From NCBI RefSeq assembly GCF_020921035.1, contig NC_063157.1, positions 11,320,001 through 11,384,000 of the forward strand: DNA of 64,000 bases. The letters run 5' to 3'. Numbering within the stretch: position 1 is the stretch's first letter; each line of letters opens with the position of its first letter. Of this stretch, positions 47,707 through 60,405 are shown piece by piece. The position numbers and the translations under genes were made by a program. Below the pieces are notes generated by a model. That model saw only the letters and a list, made by a program, of their open reading frames with translations. It had not been told where the DNA came from and ran no database searches. Source of the DNA: Rhodamnia argentea. Taxonomy: Eukaryota; Streptophyta; Magnoliopsida; Myrtales; Myrtaceae.

Positions 47707-48578
47707 ATGGTCTCGTCAGAAGATGATCAGGAGAAGGCCGTTCCCCGGTGGTTGAGGCCGATTGCGGGTGCCAAGTTCTACTGCTCGTGCGAGACTCATC
47801 GCTCCAAAGAACGCAATTACTACTGTAGAGTTTGCATGGTCTCTTTCTGCAAAGATTGCAAGGAGCAACACGATCGCTCCAAGCACGAGATCCTCAAGGT
47901 AACAATTTCCATTCAGAATCGTCTACCATCCAACAATTTTAAGGGCATTTTTTTTTTTAAGAAGTGGGTTGCAAAACTGTGCTATGTAGTACTCTCTTTC
48001 TTTGTATGATGAAGAAAACGGGAAATTAAGGTTACTTCTGTTGATATTGAATTTTTCCCCTTGTTAAGATTTTGTTTATGGGTTTTAACCTTCTTAGGTA
48101 TATAAAACTTCCCATGCGGCATCCTTCAGGGTAGAAGACTTGAAGCCGTTGTGGGATATTTCCGGTATCTGCATGTACACTTCCAACGGGTGGCTGGTCG
48201 CCCTCATATACAAAAGGGGAATTGGGATCTCTGGCTCCCGCGGTAAGAAGGGCATCGCAGAGTGCGAATCTTGCTTGTATGGGCTCAAGTCGCCGAGTGC
48301 CAAGTACTGCTCCGTGGAATGCAAGGTGACGATCAAGCACTTCTTTTCAAACCAACCTCGTTGTTTCATGTTCTGCAAATTCGAAGAACATTTTCTCACA
48401 TTTGGGTCCTTTTTTTTGTTAGGTTGAAGCTGCGTTGAAGATGAATGGAAGTGGAAGTATTACCGAGAAAGCAAAGAGGAAGCTAGAAACAATGTTAGAG
48501 GAGATTGCTCATGATGTTCACTCATTCAGAAAACGAGCAAGAAAGCAAAAAAAACCGCAGAGAGCTTTGTCTCATTAA
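47707..48578 (+). CDS. PLATZ zinc-binding transcription factor, array member A
   Basis: Exons 47707-47898, 48098-48325 and 48423-48578 have GT-AG introns and phase 0 throughout, giving 191 residues. The PLATZ pattern is present: VPRWLRPIAGAKFYCSC, then CETH, CRVC, CKDC and EQHDRSKHE (first zinc site, residues about 32-61). LKPLWDISGI follows, then CESC...YCSVEC (second zinc site). The C terminus is Lys/Arg-rich (KRARKQKKPQ), probably nuclear. PLATZ proteins bind AT-rich DNA and often repress transcription or assist RNA polymerase III. The start used here lies seven to eight codons inside the start of members B and C, whose ATG position is ACG in this copy. A two-codon upstream frame (47699-47707) overlaps the start codon by one base. 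Confidence 0.85.
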
Positions 48579-48599
48579 ATTGATATTTTGTGTAAATTG

Positions 48600-49855
48600 G
48601 GAATGGGCTAATGGGTTTTGGTAAATATGATTACTTTTCCTTTTAATTTCAGTGGTATATTCCTAATACGAAACAATTCTAATTTTTTCCTCACATTTGA
48701 AGTGCAGTACTGCAACAATTATATTTTTTTCTTGTATTATGTGGCAGCGGTGCTGGTGTTTTCTTTTATTAAGTATTAGTTACATTAAACTCTGCTAATT
48801 TAAAATGTGAATAATTTAACTAGATAAACATAAAAATGTGAAAATATCAAGATTGCCCACTCTCTTTTTTTTCTTTCTTCCTTCTGATTCCGTGACCTAG
48901 GTTCAATTTTGCACACTAGGTATTTTCGGAAACCAAAAATGAGACGGATGTCCCAAATTTTCCCTTAAATATAAGCCAAATCAGAGGGAAAATGTATCAA
49001 ACTTATACCCGCTGGATAAAAATATCATCACTTTTACTTGAGGAACAAAATTACCGATTGTCTTCCGGTTATAAATTTATGCATTTGTTGAAATCTAGCC
49101 CTTAAATAACTAGATTCACATGATTTTTTGGACCAGGACTCTTGTAAGCCACCCCATCAACTAAATCCATTAGCAAGAATTTTGGGCTAGACGGTTTCAA
49201 TTTTGGCTAGCCATAGAAATTCTCTATCCGTCTATTTTTGGTAACCTCCAGTTTGATCGGGGAAACCACAGAAAATAAATCTGATAACGAGGGTTACAGG
49301 CTCGGTCAAGAGGAAAAACTATAATAATGTAGCTGCTAAAATTCATTTTGAATATTGAAAACCATTGGTCTTATCTCATTAGATCTGGCCATCTAGATGT
49401 ATTTTAGTACATGTGTCACATATGTCCATTCTTATTTCTTTTTAAGCAAGTATAACTTTGAGAAGTGTTGTGGCCTATTCAACAAAATTAAGGACGATTA
49501 AATTTTTAAAGAGGAAAAGTTAATCTTACAGAATAATTATTAAAAACACCGCTAGTGTAAATATCTGAAATAAGCCGTTATATAATGGAATTAACCACTT
49601 GTAATACACAGGGACTTAATAGTGATCGATGCTATGATGTATGATGTCATAATTCGTGATCAAATGTGTTGAGATGTTAGAAAGAAGGATAGTCACTTGA
49701 CTTGAAGCACAAGTTTTCTAAAACCACTTCGACAAGCCTATCACCAGAGATTGAAAAATAATCTTATAAATACCAAGCTACAATTCTCATTCGCATTGTT
49801 TTTTTTTGTTTTTTTTTCTTTTAATGAAAATGTTCCAGCAATTTTCCTTCTAACT
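48600..49855. other. spacer between PLATZ A and B; upstream part of array unit 2
   Basis: No gene. From about 48850 it parallels 44430-46650 of unit 1 without the foldback, MITE and SINE found there. The paralogous SINE-free site is near 49519. Confidence 0.6.
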
Positions 49856-50620
49856 AATGCGTTTGAAGAGAAGACTTGGAATTCTGTGGACTTTTTTTAT
49901 TATTATTATGAAGAACAAGATGAAGGTGGATTGCCTTTATGATTCCTTTTTTGAAATGACCAAGGGAGTAGTGAATTTAACTCAGAAAAATAAACATGTT
50001 TAATAAACCAATTTGGCTAACCCTCATTTTTCTCAAGTTCGTTACCCGGTTTTTATTCACATGTACTTAGCTAGATATAGAAAGATTGAATAAATAAATG
50101 TATGTACTAATTGATCTGAGTAATATTATGGGTGAAAATTTGATTATTATTTTACAAACTGATGTGATAAAATTATTAATGCAAGTATAAACAAATGAAT
50201 CACACTTAAGCACGCAATAAAAGTATGCTAACATATCAATTCATAATATGATTTTGCTGATTCTAATGGACCAATAACAAAGACTCGTAAATACAACGTG
50301 AGTGCCAGTGACTCAGCGAGACTTATATAAAGGTAACGACTTCGATAATTTCACAGATTAATGAATAAAAAAAAAGTTACAGTTTTATTTGTTGCCCAAA
50401 ATTGATTTACCTTGTTTTAAAAAAAAAATCAGTTAGAACAATTTAAAATGGAAGAAATCCGTTTGAAAATCACAATTTATTTTTCTCTTTTTATTGTTTT
50501 TGAAATGTATTGTAATCGCATTAATTGCCAGCATCTTCTTCGCTACTGCCTCCTCTCTTTCTTCTTTTGGGATTTCCTTCCTCTTTTTCAAATTTTGAAG
50601 AAGCGAGCCAAGCCGCGAAA

Positions 50621-51428
50621 ATGGTGGTGACTAATAGATTGATGGTCTCGTCAGAAGATGATCAGGAGAAGTTTGTTCCGCAGTGGTTGAGGCCGATTAC
50701 GGTTGCCAAGTTCTACAGCTCGTGCGAAACTCATCGCTCTAAAGAGCGCAACTACTACTGTAGAGTCTGCATGCTCTCTTTCTGCAAAGTTTGCAAGGAG
50801 CAACACGATCGCTCCAAGCACGAGATCCCAACGGTGATAATTTCCATTTAGAATCCTCTGCATCTCAGGACTTTTTAATGGATTTTTTTTTTTAGTTAGT
50901 AGGGTTACGAAACTGTGCAATGCAATACTCTCTATCTTTGCATGACAAGGAAAACTGGGAAATTAAGGTTACTTATCTTCATATTGAATTCTTTCTCTTT
51001 TTCTGATTCTCTTTATGGGTTTTAATCTTCCCAGGTATATAAAACTTCATGCATGGCGTCCTTCAGAATAAAGGACCTGAAGCCGCTATGGGATATTTCT
51101 AGTATTCATCTGTATACTTTCAACGGGTGTTTGGTCGCCGTCATATACAAAAAGGGGATAGGGATCTCTCGTTCCTGCTATAAGAATCGCGTCGCGGAGT
51201 GCGAATCTTGCCGGTATGGGCTCAAGTTGCCGAGCGCCAAGTACTACTCCGTGGAATGCAAAGTGACGATCAAACACATCTCTTCAAAGCAACAGTGTTT
51301 TTTTAATGTTCCATAAATTCGAAGAACGTTTTGTCACATGTAGGTCGTTACTTTGCTTTTTGTAGGTTGAAGCCCCGCTAAGGATGGATGAAAGCATGGT
51401 TTTAATGAAAAGGCAAAGAGCAAGCTAG
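50621..51428 (+). CDS. PLATZ zinc-binding protein, array member B, altered C terminus
   Basis: Exons 50621-50833, 51035-51262 and 51366-51428 encode 167 residues, about 24 to 31 fewer than A or C. The first zinc site is partly changed (CETH, CRVC, then CKVC in place of CKDC). In the second site the third Cys of CESC...YCSVEC is Tyr (KYYSVEC). Exon 3 has lost one base relative to member D (after GATGAAAGC), which shifts the frame to an early TAG at 51426 and removes the basic tail. Splice sites are intact. It is either a young pseudogene or a truncated protein; loss of a zinc ligand favours the former. Confidence 0.7.
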
Positions 51429-52820
51429 AGACAACAGTAGAGGAGATTGCTCACAATGTTCACTCAATCGAGAAACGAGCAAGAAAGCGGATAAAACCGC
51501 ATAGAGCTTCGGTTCATTAGATTGATTCAAAGATTGGAAATTTGGTAAATTTGGTGTAAGTTTAGGATGGGCTAATGGTTTTGGTACATATGGTTAATTT
51601 TCCTTTTAATTTTATGGGTGTATTCTTAATACGGCTGATTGAAACTACTAAGATTTTCGTTATTTTTGTCTCTCTCTCTCTCTCTCTCTCTTTTATTTTT
51701 ATTTTTATTTTTTGTGTAGGAGATAATAAGAGTGCTATTAGCACCCACTAGATCCGCCTTGTATTTAGAGAAATAAACTCTATTGATTTTTCCTCCCATT
51801 TGAAGTACAGTAATGCAACAATTATATATGTTTTTCTTGTCTTATGTGGAATCGGTGCTTGGGTTTTCTTTCGTAGGTATTAGTTACGTTAAACTCTGCT
51901 AATTTAGGTTCTACCGACCGAAAAGAGTTACTATTATTATTGTCGTTGTTGTCATTTGCTTATTAATTCAATTTGTTTATTTTGGGATTAATGCTTTCTC
52001 ATGTTCCAAAGAGGTGGAAAACCAGCGTCGCTTTTGGTTCTCTCAATAAAAAAGTAAAAGTAGAACACCTTTTGTCTAATTAAGTGGATAAAATCGGTGC
52101 ATGCTGAATATGATTATTTATGTAAAGATAAATCGACGCATTGTGCCTAAATAAGGGGGGCCATAAATGGAACAGAAACAAAACATTGACGCCATTAATC
52201 TCTTACTCCACCACGCCAAATGGGCACTTCGAAGATTGAGGCCCAAGCAATCATTGAAGAACCCCTCTTGCCACCGAAGATCTCAATTTTCAATGTAATG
52301 ATTCTTAATAAAAGAGGGTAGCAAAAAAATTACAATGCCGCTAATAAAAAATCTCAATTTAAAAAAAATGGAACAACTAAAAATCGATGGAAATCACGTT
52401 TGGAAAATGCTAATCCTTCTTTTCGTAATTAATTTTTTTTAAAAAAAATTTTACAAATGGGGATTGTTATCTCATTACTTGGCAACTGGAGATGATTGCC
52501 AATATATGACATCTAGCGAGTAACGGTAACTAAACCAATCCCATGTCATCAAATTGGAATTATTACGAAATATTCGCAAAATATAGTAAGTTTCGACTTC
52601 AAAGTGTTGTTTCCCGAACCGAGATCTTTTGCGCGTGGTGTGATGAAAATCTTGATATATCAGCATCTTGGATTGTATTTCCTGTTTCTTACTGATACTC
52701 AGTCCTCTCCACTCCTCGTTTCTTCTCTCTCGCGCAGTTTCCTTACATCTTCGCTGCCCTTCTCTCTTTCTTTTTCTGGGATTTCCTTCTTTCATCAAAT
52801 TATAGAACCGAGCCGCGACA

Positions 52821-53737
52821 ATGACATTGACAGATGCCATGATGGTCTCGTCAGGAGAAGATCAGGAGAAGGTCGTCCCCCGGTGGTTGAGGCCGCTCGT
52901 GGACGCCAAGTTTTACAGCTGGTGCGAGACTCATCGCTCCAAAGAGCGCAATTATTACTGTAGAGTTTGCATGCTTGCTTTGTGCAAAGATTGCAAGGAA
53001 CAACATGATGGTTCCAAGCACGAGATCATCACGGTAATATTTCTCGTTTTGAATCGTCTTCGTCTCTATTATTTATAACGGCACTTTCTTTTCACAGTGG
53101 GTCGCAAAACTGTGCACTATTGTGCTTCGCTATCTTCGTTTGAACTGGGCAACGGGAAATTAGGGTTTCTTCTCCTTATGCTGAATTCTTTACCCTTTAG
53201 TTTACTTTTTGTTTATGGATTTTCACCTTCTCAGGCATATAAAGCTTCACACATGGCATCCTTCAGAATGGAGGACTTGAAGCAGCTGTGGGATATTTCT
53301 GATATCTGCCCATATACTTTCAATGGGTGGCTTGTTGCCTTCATATACAGAAAGGGAACCGGGATATCTCGTTCCCACTGTAAAAGCGGTGTTGCAGAAT
53401 GTGAATCTTGTCGGTATGGGCTCAAGTTGGCGAGCGCCAAGTATTGCTCCGTGGAATGCAAGGTGATGAGCCGAACATATCTCTTTGAACTAATCGGGTT
53501 TTTGATAGTTTACTACGATGTGAAGATCTTTTTCTCACATATGGTTCGCTTGTTATTTTTTTTTTTTCCCTTTTTTTGTAGGTTGAAGCGGCGTTGAAGA
53601 AGAACGGAAGTGGAAGTATGGATTTGAAAGCAAAGAGGAAGCTAGAGACAATAGTGGAAGAGGTTGCTGAAGATGTTCACTCATTTAGGAAACGAGAAAG
53701 AAAGCAGCAAAAACCGCAAAGAGTTCCGTCTCATTAG
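52821..53737 (+). CDS. PLATZ zinc-binding transcription factor, array member C
   Basis: Exons 52821-53033, 53235-53462 and 53582-53737 are all phase 0 and give 198 residues starting MTLTDAMMVSSGEDQEK. PLATZ elements are complete: VPRWLRPLVDAKFYSWCETH, CRVC, CKDC, EQHDGSKHE, LKQLWDISDICPYTFNGW, CESC...YCSVEC, and a basic end (KRERKQQKPQ) that suits a nuclear protein. The upstream 300 bases contain a block (ccatgtcatcaaattggaattattacga) shared with members A and E, a candidate conserved promoter. Its twin E differs at only a handful of residues (for example Leu/Val near the start, His/Arg in SRSHC, Arg/Gln in CRYG, Thr/Ala and Val/Ala near the end). Confidence 0.88.
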
Positions 53738-54247
53738 ATTGATAATTGGTTTTGTTTGGTACATATGGTTAATTTTCATTTTAATTTTTGTGCTACATTC
53801 ATGATGTGGCTCATTGATACTACTGGGATCTTCCTAATTTTTCCCTTTTGTGGATCTGGAGAAATAAACTCTAATTTTCTTTTACTTCTATTTTGAAGTA
53901 TAGTTATGCAACAATTCTCTCTTTTTCTTGGTTTATGTGGAATCGTGTAGGTGTTTCTCTTTTCTTAGTATTAGTTACATTACTCTGCTAAATTCAGTTC
54001 TACCTGTTCTCTGTTTTTCCCTCTTTTTTTTTTTTTACTACTACTACTACTACTGTGTCTAATTAGCAGAGTCTTAACTTTTCTGAGTACAATTCATCGT
54101 TTCATCAAGAAATGTCTTGTGGGTGAAGAATTTGAAGCAAGAGAACACTAATTCAATTGATTATTTACAGCGAAAGTTCAATCAACAGCATATTTGGGAA
54201 AAAATAAATATAAAAATGAATGAACGAAAAAGGAAATATCAACAGCA

Positions 54248-56834
54248 TTAAACTGTAGCTCCGCTACACCATATACACACTTCAAACTTGAGGTCCAAGA
54301 AATCATCAAAGAACACTCTTGGGACCAAAAGGTACAGCAACAGATTCGGATTATATTCAAAGTCATATGAATAAGCCGCCTTTGGCAAGGGGCCGATGCA
54401 ACGGATCCTAATCTTGCTGCCCAGGTCTACCGTTTCGATTTTCAAGACAAAAAGAGGAACGTCTTCTCTCTTCATTGAGAGAGAGGTGCTGAAGTAGAAA
54501 CGGAACGATGTCGCACAAGCCCCATGCTTGGTGCTGAAGTGCTTCACTAACATCCTAAGCAGAGCCAATGTAGCTGCAACTCAAAAAGGGAACGAACGGG
54601 CAGCGAACGAACACATCTTCTCGTGGTTGCTTTTCACGTGGTAACCGAACTTCAGATTGCAGCCAAGCTTTGCATTTTGACATGCCATCTGGACAGACTC
54701 CAGGACCTTCGCGATGGCGCGGCATCTGTTGTAGCCGATAGGCATAGACCAGGACGGGCATTTGTTGCTGATCTTTTTGCAGCATGAAGAGCAAGCTATG
54801 TGCGCATTAGCGCACTGTTTCACAATACGAAGACAAAGGATTATCAGTTCAGCCATATAACAGCAACCATCACAAAGAATGCCACTTCGTTCAGTATATA
54901 CAAAATCTTATCCTGAAAAATGTTCATGTACATGGACTTTACTCATGATAAGAGCATAAGATTAAGTGGCACAAGCTAAAATAAGAGCCAAGGTGAAAAA
55001 GAAATTGACACAACAGTAGATTCGGTCAAAATTAACATCTGAAAAAGCCAGATCATCATATATAGTCCCACAAAGAGACGCAATTTTTAGTTTAATCCTC
55101 AAAAGAGATATCATACATACAACTAGGCTAGTGTACTAACCAGACAACACAATAATGAAGAAACCCTGTTATTTTTCTGAAAACACTGAGGTCAGTGAGA
55201 GTAGCACACCCTTCTTCAATTCTCTTTGATCGAGAATCAAGCTTCCTGTGAGGCTTAGTGATTAGAGACAAAAGATTTCTCAGGAAAAAAAATATAAATG
55301 TGTTGGCAGAAAAATGATCTGGGGGCCAAACACCCTGAAAGTCCCCATCTAGCGAGATATTCATGCTTTGAACATGAATTCCAGGAGCTCTCCTACTCCA
55401 AACAAAAAAGTACAAGACTAAGTGACACTCTCAATACATCCAGACTTCCTTGTCAGGGCTAATTACATATCAAGAGAAGCGCCAAAAGAGTCACCAAGAA
55501 GAGGGAGCTTTAGCATGGCAAATTGGTGGATTCTGATTAGGCTACCATCCTCGGTTGATCACGGACGCAGACATTTCATGGTCGGTGATTTTAAAAGATG
55601 CAGACATTTCATGATCTAGTGATCCTAAGTGTGTTTTACCTTTTATGTGAACCCACTTCCCAGGTGGAACAGTTCAAAAGACAGCACCAAAAGATAAATG
55701 CGTTTCATATGACATAAATCTAGGCCAACCGGCTCTCAGCTACATATGGGTCAAAGAATATCCACTATTTTTCATTAAGACCCTAAAGATTGATTGCCTA
55801 CTTTCATCCAAATCACTAACTTGTTACCATTTGCACCCAGAATTCTACAATGGGTTTATTGGTCAGAGATTTCTACATTTATTACAACACCAATTTCCAA
55901 CTTTGGGATCCACTAAGGGCACCAAAAAACACTGCCGATTGCAGCAATTCTAACACGACTCAACCGATAAAGTAACACTGATTCAACATTGCTCAATAAG
56001 GTAAACTACTACCAGCACACCCCAGAGACGCCGGTACAATCTGGTCATGTCTGAGGCCAACCGCATGGCCTTTGTCAACGATCAATTACTGAAATCAAAT
56101 GATAGAGGCCAAGAAAAAACCGTATTTCGACCAGAAATGAAGCAAAAAAGGGCATCCCAACAGAGACCTTAGGCCTTCAATTTACATGCAGGGACTAATA
56201 CTAATCGAGCAGCTCAATTTCATTTACAATTTGACCCCAAACAAAAACGAATTCACTCACAACCCCCAACTAGGCACGAAAGAATCGAAATTCATCAGAA
56301 AGATGCGAGCTTCTCCTCCAAATTCAGCAGTTCTGCTCTCACACAGTCAATTCATGCCCACCAACAACCACAATGGAATCACCAACAAGCAATCAACCAA
56401 GAAATGAATACCCGCTCCAAGGAAAATTCAACCTGAAAAACGAGGGCTCGTCAAGGGCTCGAGACAGACGGCGCAGTCGAACACATCCGGGTCCGTGAGA
56501 GTGACCTCCAAAGACCCAACCGCCCGGCCACATGGAGGGGACCAACTACGACCGTACGAGTACTCGTCACCGTACCATCTCGCATGCGCCGATCGCCCCC
56601 GATCCTGTTCTTCTAATTCTTCCTCGCTTGGGCTCGATTCGTCCGATCGATGTCTTTTTCTCTGCCTCCCACTTCTTCTTCTTTAGTGGGTCGGCTTCGG
56701 CTGCGGCTTCGGCTTGGGCTACCTTCTTCTTCTTCCGGTTGATGGCTAGAAGAAGGAAAGCGGCGCCTCCTGCCAAGCCGGGAGCTGCTGGGTACATCGT
56801 CATCGTCTTCTCCGTCCACTGAGAATTTCGCCAT
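54248..56834 (-). pseudogene. SINA-like (SIAH-type) RING E3 ubiquitin ligase, broken
   Basis: Two exons on the minus strand: 56834-56433 and 54814-54248, separated by a 1.6 kb intron with good borders (CAG|gttgaa; gaaacag|TGC). Exon 1 starts MAKFSVDGEDDDDVPSSS and later holds the first RING half VFDCAVCLEPLTS, but in another frame. Exon 2 continues CANAHIACSSCCKKISNKCP, then the SIAH zinc region (ACQNAKLGCNLKF, NHEKMC) and the substrate-binding end down to LKFEVCIW. Frame changes occur within exon 1, just before the exon end (one extra base by comparison with the expected VFQ|C) and after AARSFPF. CPSW replaces the expected CPSC, losing a RING zinc ligand. The family attaches ubiquitin to target proteins. 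Here the gene is probably dead, unless the breaks are assembly errors. Confidence 0.75.
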
Positions 56835-56839
56835 TACCG

Positions 56840-58440
56840 TCCTGCTTTATTTCCCTCCCAGTTTGTTAGGCTAACCTGCGAGGCTCGAACTAGATACTAC
56901 TACTTATAGTTAGGTACATTGGCTTATACGAATGCGAGAGGAAATTATTTCCAACAGTTTAATTTCATTTTATCTTTAATTTTAGGACATTATCTTACGT
57001 TTTTTTTATTTGTTTAAGAGATAGATATTAGTCCATTTTATTACTCGTTCGATACACGGAAAAAGTTCCGAAAAGTTCAAGTAAATTTTGTCGACATTCG
57101 ATAATAATCTCGATACCTATAATTAAGGTATCGAGATTAATTATTTGTCATGTTTGAGACAACTTTTATCATTGATTTTCTAAATAGGAGGGAATTTCAA
57201 CTTGATTTTAACCTGCTTCTGTGTGGATGTTTTAAACTGATACATTCTCATTGTTTGTCCTTTTTGCTGTATCGGATCGTCATAACAAATTAATTAAAAG
57301 TTAATAAACCTAATTAGTCTATCTACCACCTTGGACCTCTAGTTCTACGCTCTCGGCTGCCAGTCGCCAGTCTTCGGCGACAAATTCCATAATCAAAAGC
57401 ATGAAAACACTCAACTCAAACAATTAGCAAGCTCACGCAACCAATCATCAGAGTAAGAATTTCGAATTTGGCTTTGGTAATTTGATGTCGATCATGGGGT
57501 TCGAATGGCATTTTTAATGCCTTCTCCGAGCCTCTGCAAGTGGATAACGAGCCGTTAACCCCACTCAGAAGTTCCGCGTGGACGGAGAAGCTAAAAATGG
57601 CATCCAAAGTTCCCGGTGATAGTTTTCTCAGAGGAAAGCATGGAACACGGGACGAAGTCTTGGATGAGAGCTTGTGATGAGAATGTGCAGGCTCTCCGAG
57701 AGCTTCGTGATCCGATCTCCGGCGTCGCGAAGGAGCTCTTCGATCTCCCTCAAGAGACTAGGGTTTGAAACTCCAATAGCGCTCACTCAAATAATTATGT
57801 TGGATTTTGTGGATGGGTACCGGGCCGCCCAAGATGAGCTAACCCAGCTCATAACACACAAGAATTGAAATAACTGCAAAAGGTGATTAAAAAGAATCAC
57901 GTTCCTTCGTCGTTTTCTTCTAACGTTCCACAAAAAGAGAGAGCATAGAGAACAGAACAAGAGAGAAAACGATGATGACGACGTTCCTTCTCCTCTCCCC
58001 GAATGTGATAACGGGACGAACAATCTCTCGAGGCTGCAATGGAAACGTTTAATCCGTGAAAAACGAGTTGCGTCCGTTACATGGCATACTCCTACGATAG
58101 TGATTCAAATATGTTCTTGGACATATTTTTTGAGTAATCTGTTGCATTTATAGTGGGAATCGTTCCCTTCCGGTTACATAGCCAGAGTTCCTAGAACTCG
58201 ATGTTGCTGAGAAACTCGAAGCTGAAGCTTGTGAGAAGTTCGCAGCTCTCATGTGGCCGTCTGGGAATGCTCTCTTCTAGTAACGACCTTTCTAAAAAAA
58301 TATTCCTTTGGGTGTCCCTTTCATATAATTTAAATGTTGTTTGTAGATGGAGTGCATGTGTCATTTCCGCGCATAATGTAAGTTTAACTCTTTATAATCT
58401 CATACATTTTGGCCACTGACTTGAGCTTCGTTTCGTACTT
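56840..58440. other. flank of the SINA-like gene with an unidentified coding-like block
   Basis: On the minus strand about 57790-57640 reads EIEELLRDAGDRITKLSESLHI, which looks like a real helical protein segment, but a stop follows and I could not identify it. The right part (58000-58440) shows nothing recognisable. Confidence 0.25.
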
Positions 58441-59260
58441 TTAGTTTTACTCGTTTACAAACATTTTAAATTTACTAACTTGTTTTAGAACTTGCCGATC
58501 GCAGTTAGAATAATTACAACTTTTCTCCAATTGAGTTACCAACTAGTTTTGCTTACCAACTTTTCTTACTAACATTTGAATGTATCAACAATTTTATGAA
58601 ATCGTTAACCTTGTTATATGACATACTAACCTTTCTTCCAGTTTAATGACCCACTAGAATAGTTGGTAAATTAAAAAAAAATAAATCAAATAACTGTTGA
58701 TAACTAACTCAAATGAGAGTTGATAATTAAGAATTGGTTGATAACTTAATCGGAGAAAAATTGATAAATTATTTAAAGTAAAGTTGGTAATTTCATATGA
58801 ACGTCGGCAAGTGTAAGGGATTGGTAAGAAAAGTAAACAAAAGTTGGCAAAACATAAGAAAAAGTTTGTCATTAAAAGAAGAAAATAAACTTGCAAATTA
58901 ATGCAAATGAGAGCTGGCCATAAAAAATTATAGTAACTTAATCGGCGAAAAGTTAATAAGCCACTTTAATTTTTGCTTGCAATTTCTAAAAAAGTTGGTA
59001 AAGTTAACGCATTAAGAAATGCAAACACGAGTTTGTATAAGAAAAGTTGGCAAATAAAAAGAAATCAAAAGAACGTCATTGAGTAACTCGTATGAGAGTT
59101 GGTAATCCTATACTAAATGGTATATTTATAGGAGAAAAGTTGGTGAGTCACTCTAATTTAGCTTATTAACTTCAAAAGGAGTTAGTAAATATAGAGTTTT
59201 GCTAACCAGTGCAAATAAAAGTTGACGACTCAACAAAATAGTCAATAAAACAAAACAGTG
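58440..59260. repeat. degenerate repeat region with inverted gttggtaa motifs
   Basis: The left part is rich in ttaccaacttttctt-type phrases and the right part in their reverse complement (aaaagttggtaa, gagagttggtaat), repeated many times with variation. Together they form a long imperfect foldback with simple internal repeats and no coding capacity. Confidence 0.5.
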
Positions 59261-60405
59261 ACTTAGAAGTCTATCCAAAGATAACATTCCGAATTTTCCA
59301 AGACTAATAGCGCAATATTCAACCTGTACCCGGAAAGATTCAGATATGGCCAAAGCAGTGACTCGGTGAGGACGATCTGAGACACGTTGAGGGCAGCAGC
59401 AGGGGATGGCCAAACGGGTAGGATCATCGTTGTCGATGGGACTCGGCTAGATTCATGCGCGGGCACTAGTTGTGAAGCTCGGTAAGCCCGGAGGCGTGGC
59501 AGCCTCATCGTCTTTGGAGGGGAATTGCAGCCGCTCGTAGACGGACCCGGTCAGCTGTAGCTACGTCGACCAGAGTTGGGGGCGTTTCTCGGTCGGCTTG
59601 GTCTCGGCCACGAATGGGGAAGCCTTGGCCGAGACTCCCTCTCTCTCTCTCTATTCTTACGTGTTTCTATGTTGATCTTGGCTGTAGCCTCGGCCGAGAC
59701 TCCCTCTCTCTCTGGCTCTCTTCATTCCAGTGGGTTTATTTTTAACCACACTAAGCTCAAAGCCTTTTTATCAGTTCTAACTCCAATGCAATTGAATAAT
59801 TAAACTTACATCATGATATGGCTTAACAAAATAAAAGAGAAAACTTAGACTAATGCACCCGGCAATCGAGACATTGACGTTCAATTCTCATGCATAGATT
59901 AATTTGTATCAATCTTCTTTGACTTCATCGTGATAATTGCATTGTCCCTCACAGTAATTTTGATCTTTAATATAAAAAAAACTCATGAAACGAGATTAAG
60001 CGTATGACGGTTGAATTAGAAATAACTGCTAATCTTGAAATTCAACGACTAATGGGCTCTGTCAAGGGCCGGGGCAGCAAACTTATTAGTATTTATTTTC
60101 TTTTCGACATTCAATTTATTGGATGTGTATTACATTCGCCTGTCAAAATTTAATATATTTTTTCCATGTGGGTCTATAACTACGTACTCTCCTATACCTG
60201 GCTTAACGATAGAACCGTTCAAGAGGCTCTTCACGTCGGACCGGCATGCAATGAGTAATGCTACAGCAAAACGCATTTGACTCTCCTACCTAATTATACT
60301 ATTATTTATCTGTTTATTTCATCCTATTTTGGGTTTAAAAAAAATGATATGCCAGGGAACAATTAGGAAGTGGGCAAGGTGCAACGTGACATTGTCTTTT
60401 TAAGT
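59260..60405. other. intergenic, no gene seen
   Basis: A direct repeat of ggccgagactccctctctctct occurs at about 59629 and 59690, with gtctcggcc motifs around. Otherwise AT-rich without recognisable features, up to the breakpoint of the segmental duplication. Confidence 0.35.

Larger units (their letters stand above)
44430..48850 (+). repeat. PLATZ array unit 1 (contains PLATZ A)
   Basis: This unit starts with a block (gcccactctctctc, gaccta, ttatcggaaacc, atataggccaaatcagagg) that recurs at about 48855. Further matches follow in the same order: ttcaattttggctagccat at about 45207 and 49197, gtcacttgacttgaagcacaag at 46531 and 49691, agaagacttggaattct at 46647 and 49868. So the PLATZ gene was duplicated together with about 3 kb of upstream DNA. 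Confidence 0.7.
49856..53760 (+). repeat. segmental duplication, left copy (PLATZ B and C)
   Basis: Collinear with 60409-64000 and beyond. Similarity starts at the phrase aatgcgtttgaagagaagacttgg (60411 has one change) and runs through PLATZ B/D and the spacer (gggggccataaatggaacag, 52155 and 62406) to PLATZ C/E. Offset is about 10.25 kb in the right part. From 51590 onward differences are few. Confidence 0.9.

Noticed and set aside
55128-55415. Minus-strand frame of 95 codons
   Set aside because: It lies in the long intron of the SINA-like pseudogene and has no domain-like features.
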